A model generated the notes under the pieces. It made no database searches, was not told the DNA's origin, and saw only the letters and a program-made list of their open reading frames with translations. From contig DASQKI010000045.1 in assembly GCA_035630615.1 (NCBI GenBank), forward strand, positions 1-64,000: a stretch of 64,000 nucleotides of DNA, read 5' to 3'. Made by a program: the position numbers and the translations under genes. Source of the DNA: DATFRX01 sp035630615 (lineage in GTDB: Bacteria > Actinomycetota > Actinomycetes > Propionibacteriales > Nocardioidaceae). How positions within the stretch are numbered: position 1 is the first letter of the stretch; every line of letters starts with the position of its first letter. Positions 60,506 to 64,000 of this stretch are shown in pieces.

Positions 60506-61513
60506 ATGCGTACGGAGGACGCCCGCCGGCCCCGCCTGACTCCGGTCGTGGCCGATGCCCGCCGAGCCGTACGCGAGGCCCTCGCCGACCTCTCACCGGA
60601 TTCGCTGGCCCTTGTCGCGCTGTCCGGCGGCGCCGACTCGCTCGCACTCCTCGCGGCCGCAGTCTTCGAGGCGCCCCGGGCGTCGCTGCGATGCGGCGCG
60701 ATCGTCGTCGACCATGGCCTGCAGGCCGACTCGGAGTCGGTCGCGGCGACGGCGGCTCGACAGGCCCGCGGTCTCGGCGCCGATCCAGTCGAGGTCCGGC
60801 GGGTCGATGTCGACGGCCCGGGCGGGCCCGAGGCGGCGGCGCGGGAGGCCCGACGTACATCGCTGCGCACGGCGGCCGACTCCCACGGGGCGGCCGCCGT
60901 ACTCCTGGGGCACACCCGTGACGACCAGGCCGAGACGGTGCTGCTCGGACTCGCGAGGGGGTCGGGATCCCGATCGCTGTCGGGCATGGCGGCCCGAGAC
61001 GGCTTGTGGCGGCGGCCGCTGCTCGGCATGCGCCGCGAGCAGACCGAGGCGGTGTGCCGCGACGTCGGACTCGAGTGGTGGTCCGACCCGCACAATGCCG
61101 ATGCGGCGCTGACCCGGGTGCGGGTGCGGACGCGGGTGCTCCCGACGCTCGAGACCGAACTCGGGCCGGGGATCGTCGATGCCTTGGCCCGAACCGCCGA
61201 TCTCGCTCGGGCCGACGCCGATCTGCTCGATGCTCAGGCGGCCGATCTCCACGCGGCGGTGGCCGATGCCGACGGCGGGCTCGACGCCGGTGTACTCGCG
61301 TCGGCGCCGGATGCCCTGCGAAGCCGCGTACTCCGCAAGGCGGCGATCGGCGCCGGATCCCCTGGCACGGACCTGACTGCCGGGCACGTCGACGCCCTCG
61401 ATCGCTTGGTCACCGACTGGCATGGGCAGCGCGGCGTCGACCTGCCCGGCGGTGTCGTGGCCCGAAGGATCGAGGGACGGGTCCGACTGGCACGGTCGGG
61501 TGTGGCAGGCTGA
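60506..61513 (+). CDS. tilS: tRNA(Ile)-lysidine synthetase
   Basis: A 335-aa enzyme that attaches lysine to C34 of tRNA-Ile(CAU), changing its codon reading from AUG to AUA. The PP-loop ATP motif is LSGGADSLALL (residues 39-49); VDHGLQADS and GHTRDDQAETVLLGLARGSG are the family's further signatures, and NPHNAD/RVRTRVLPTLE occurs as DPHNADAALTRVRVRTRVLP. The C-terminal domain is short, as in actinobacteria. It begins 4 bases after the metalloprotease stop. Confidence 0.95.
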   Translation: MRTEDARRPRLTPVVADARRAVREALADLSPDSLALVALSGGADSLALLAAAVFEAPRASLRCGAIVVDHGLQADSESVAATAARQARGLGADPVEVRRVDVDGPGGPEAAAREARRTSLRTAADSHGAAAVLLGHTRDDQAETVLLGLARGSGSRSLSGMAARDGLWRRPLLGMRREQTEAVCRDVGLEWWSDPHNADAALTRVRVRTRVLPTLETELGPGIVDALARTADLARADADLLDAQAADLHAAVADADGGLDAGVLASAPDALRSRVLRKAAIGAGSPGTDLTAGHVDALDRLVTDWHGQRGVDLPGGVVARRIEGRVRLARSGVAG

Positions 61514-61517
61514 TCCG

Positions 61518-62069
61518 GTGGACGCTTCGTACCTCGCCGAGGATCTTCAGAAGGTGCTGCTGACCGAGGACCAGCTCGATGCGCGGATCGGCGAGATCGC
61601 CGACGACATCGCCCGCGACTACGAGGGCACCGACCTCCTCTTGGTCGGCATCCTCCGAGGCGCCGTCATGGTGATGGCCGACCTGGCTCGAGCCCTCAAC
61701 CGGCACGTCGAGATGGACTGGATGGCGATCTCGTCCTATGGGTCGGGCACCACGTCGTCGGGCGTGGTCCGCATCCTCAAGGACCTCGACACCGACTTGC
61801 TCGACCGCCATGTGCTGATCGTCGAGGACATCGTCGACACCGGGCTCACCTTGTCGTGGCTGCTGGCCAACCTCGAGTCGCGAGGCGCGGCCTCGGTCGA
61901 GGCGTGCGCGCTGTTGCGGAAGCCGGATACGCTCAAACGCAGCGTCCGGGTGAAATATGTCGGATTCGATATCCCCAACGAGTTCGTGGTCGGCTACGGA
62001 CTCGACTACGCTGAGAAATACCGCAATCTCCGCGATATCGCGACTCTGGCGCCACACGTCTACGCTTGA
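61518..62069 (+). CDS. hpt: hypoxanthine phosphoribosyltransferase
   Basis: A 183-aa purine-salvage enzyme that makes IMP or GMP from the free base and PRPP. The PRPP-binding motif is HVLIVEDIVDTGLTLSWL (about 98-115), the flexible-loop region is ISSYGSGTTSSGVV, and VGFDIPNEFVVGYGLDYAEKYRNL closes the protein as in family members. The GTG start at 61518 lies 4 bases after tilS. It is normally followed by ftsH, as here. Confidence 0.96.
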   Translation: MDASYLAEDLQKVLLTEDQLDARIGEIADDIARDYEGTDLLLVGILRGAVMVMADLARALNRHVEMDWMAISSYGSGTTSSGVVRILKDLDTDLLDRHVLIVEDIVDTGLTLSWLLANLESRGAASVEACALLRKPDTLKRSVRVKYVGFDIPNEFVVGYGLDYAEKYRNLRDIATLAPHVYA

Positions 62070-62230
62070 AGGGCGGGAGCCAGTCCGATCGGGCTCGCGG
62101 GGAGGGCGGTCTCACCGAGGTGCGCGACCATGGGGAACACAGCCAGGCGTGTCATTCGTTGAGTACGTGTAGCGTCTGACGACGCAAGAGGCAGGGGCCA
62201 GTCGCTGACGGGCACGCCCCCGGAATGGGC

Positions 62231-62256
62231 AGGAGGAACGGGGTCCCACCCCGAGC

Positions 62257-62259
<3 letters not shown>
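62231..62259 (+). promoter_or_regulatory. ftsH ribosome site with intervening hairpin
   Basis: AGGAGG (62231-62236) is 20 bases from the ATG at 62257, too far for normal initiation. The bases between contain a perfect hairpin CGGGGT-CCC-ACCCCG (62239-62253); folding brings the Shine-Dalgarno to an effective 5 bases from the start. This recalls phage T4 gene 38 and could make ftsH translation temperature- or structure-dependent. Confidence 0.55.
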
Positions 62260-63359
<1,100 letters not shown>

Positions 63360-63384
<25 letters not shown>

Positions 63385-63862
63385 ACACGATCGCCGGCGC
63401 GCTCTTGCGCGCGTCCTTGAACAGGCGCCGGATGCGGGCGGCGCCCAGGCCGGCGAACATCTCGACGAAGGACGACGCGGACTGCGCGTAGAAGCGGGCG
63501 TTGGACTCGCTGGCCACCGCCTTCGCCAGCAGCGTCTTGCCGGTGCCCGGCGGGCCGTGGAGCAGGATCCCCTTCGGGACCTTTGCGCCCAGCGCCTTGA
63601 AGCGCTTGGGATCGCGCAGGAACTCCACCACCTCGCGCAGCTCGTCCTTGGCCTCCTCGGCGCCGGCCACATCCCCCCAGTGGACCGCGTCCGAGGATTG
63701 CGGCTTGATCTCCTCGGGCTTGAGCTTGAGGCTCGGCATCACCCGCAGCATCACCCCGAGCAGCAGCACGATCAGGCCCATGAAGATGATCGGCAGCCAT
63801 ATGACCGCCCAGTCCTCGAAGCCGGAGAGGAATGCGAACAGGCTCACGTCGACGACATCCAT
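63360..63862 (-). pseudogene. second FtsH-like gene, N-terminal half only
   Basis: Read from ATG 63862 leftward: a short N-terminus with one membrane helix (FEDWAVIWLPIIFMGLIVLLLG), then DVAGAEEAKDELREVVEFLR, KVPKGILLHGPPGTGKTLLAKAVA (Walker A) and IVFIDELDAVG (Walker B), where it is cut at the junction with the other ftsH. It has a shorter extracytoplasmic part than the gene at 62257 and clearly different sequence, so it is not an inverted duplicate. It is probably from another locus or another organism. Confidence 0.85.
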
Positions 63863-63901
63863 GTCCCTACAAGCGTAAGGGAACCTTGGCGATTCCCGCC
63901 A

Positions 63902-64000
63902 CTACGACATCGGTCCAGGGGCCTCCACGCGCAGGATCTCGGCCATCGCCGCCTCGCCCACCTCGAGCTGCTCTGCCGTCGGCTCCCGCGTGCCCACCAC
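63902..64000 (-). CDS. partial gene, DUF1385-like C-terminus
   Basis: Reading in from the window edge on the minus strand, the last 32 codons encode TREPTAEQLEVGEAAMAEIL followed by RVEAPGPMS and a TAG at 63902. The TREP-x-x-x-Q-x-E-V-x-x-A-A pattern resembles the C-terminus of DUF1385 metal-dependent membrane proteins. It lies 39 bases upstream of the second ftsH start on the same strand. The body of the gene is outside the window. Confidence 0.5.
   Translation of the reverse strand: MVGTREPTAEQLEVGEAAMAEILRVEAPGPMS

Noticed and set aside
58936..61095. 719-codon open frame on the minus strand
   Set aside because: It is antisense to dacB, the metalloprotease and tilS, all of which have full catalytic motifs; long antisense frames are expected in high-GC DNA.

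Overview
The window is high-GC DNA with dense, largely co-oriented gene runs, frequent ATGA/GTGA stop-start overlaps and GTG starts. The order pyrophosphatase - dacB - DUF2342 zinc metalloprotease - tilS - hpt - ftsH (57.4-63.4 kb) is the classical actinobacterial arrangement. MsiK-less sugar ABC genes with a DasR-type operator, a bacterial Ku, DUF4235, DUF3618 and RipA-like NlpC/P60 proteins point the same way. I infer an actinomycete, perhaps Propionibacteriales-like; the finer placement is a guess. Several abrupt gene junctions (about 44.99, 46.94 and 63.36 kb) suggest real deletions or, at least at 63.36 kb, possible metagenome-assembly chimerism.

Layout. 0-1.3 kb looks like the end of an integrated island: a GNAT gene between 44-bp direct repeats, two large hairpins, and an orphan 3' half of a tRNA-Thr(CGT) gene, a typical att remnant. 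1.5-11 kb: DedA protein, cupin plus DHA2 efflux pump, an alanine dehydrogenase/CEOS-like enzyme, a 780-aa arylsulfatase, a serine hydrolase and a PP2C-like protein. 11-20 kb: secreted M28 peptidase, a Vps62-domain membrane protein, a frameshifted threonine dehydratase, small DUF3618/DUF4235 proteins, a DUF6624 lipoprotein, an amidase and a patatin. 20-29.5 kb: MocR regulator and BBE oxidase, an ArsR-AHSA1-hydrolase operon with tandem operators, and a split NHEJ set (separate ligase, Ku and LigD-type polymerase). 29.5-31.6 kb: a two-component system.

31.8-41.7 kb is the functional centre: a GntR/UTRA regulator, a dre-like operator, a sugar ABC importer without its ATPase, then nagZ, a BadF-type sugar kinase, murQ, anmK and nagA. 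Together these import and/or recycle GlcNAc and anhydro-MurNAc from peptidoglycan or chitin. Three near-perfect palindromes lie in this run, two of them inside coding sequence and read in frame (nagZ, anmK), like the palindromic elements known from Rickettsia.

41.8-54 kb: a repeat-rich protein with a degenerate nuclease-like domain, a type II NADH dehydrogenase behind a Rex-like operator, a collapsed ABC transporter, a stomatin/NfeD pair, a TPR gene cut off by an IS481-family fragment, a BVMO-P450 operon facing a TetR regulator across an operator, and phosphoglucomutase. 54.2-57.3 kb: two tandem secreted NlpC/P60 paralogues that share a conserved leader. 57.3-64 kb: the ppa...ftsH block, ending in ftsH cut after its ATPase domain and joined tail-to-tail to the N-terminal half of a different ftsH on the opposite strand, with a partial DUF1385-like gene behind it.

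The most interesting signals are the dispersed hairpin family (including two nearly identical inverted copies at 31.7 and 57.3 kb), the in-frame palindromes, the hairpin placed between the Shine-Dalgarno and start codon of ftsH, and the broken junctions.
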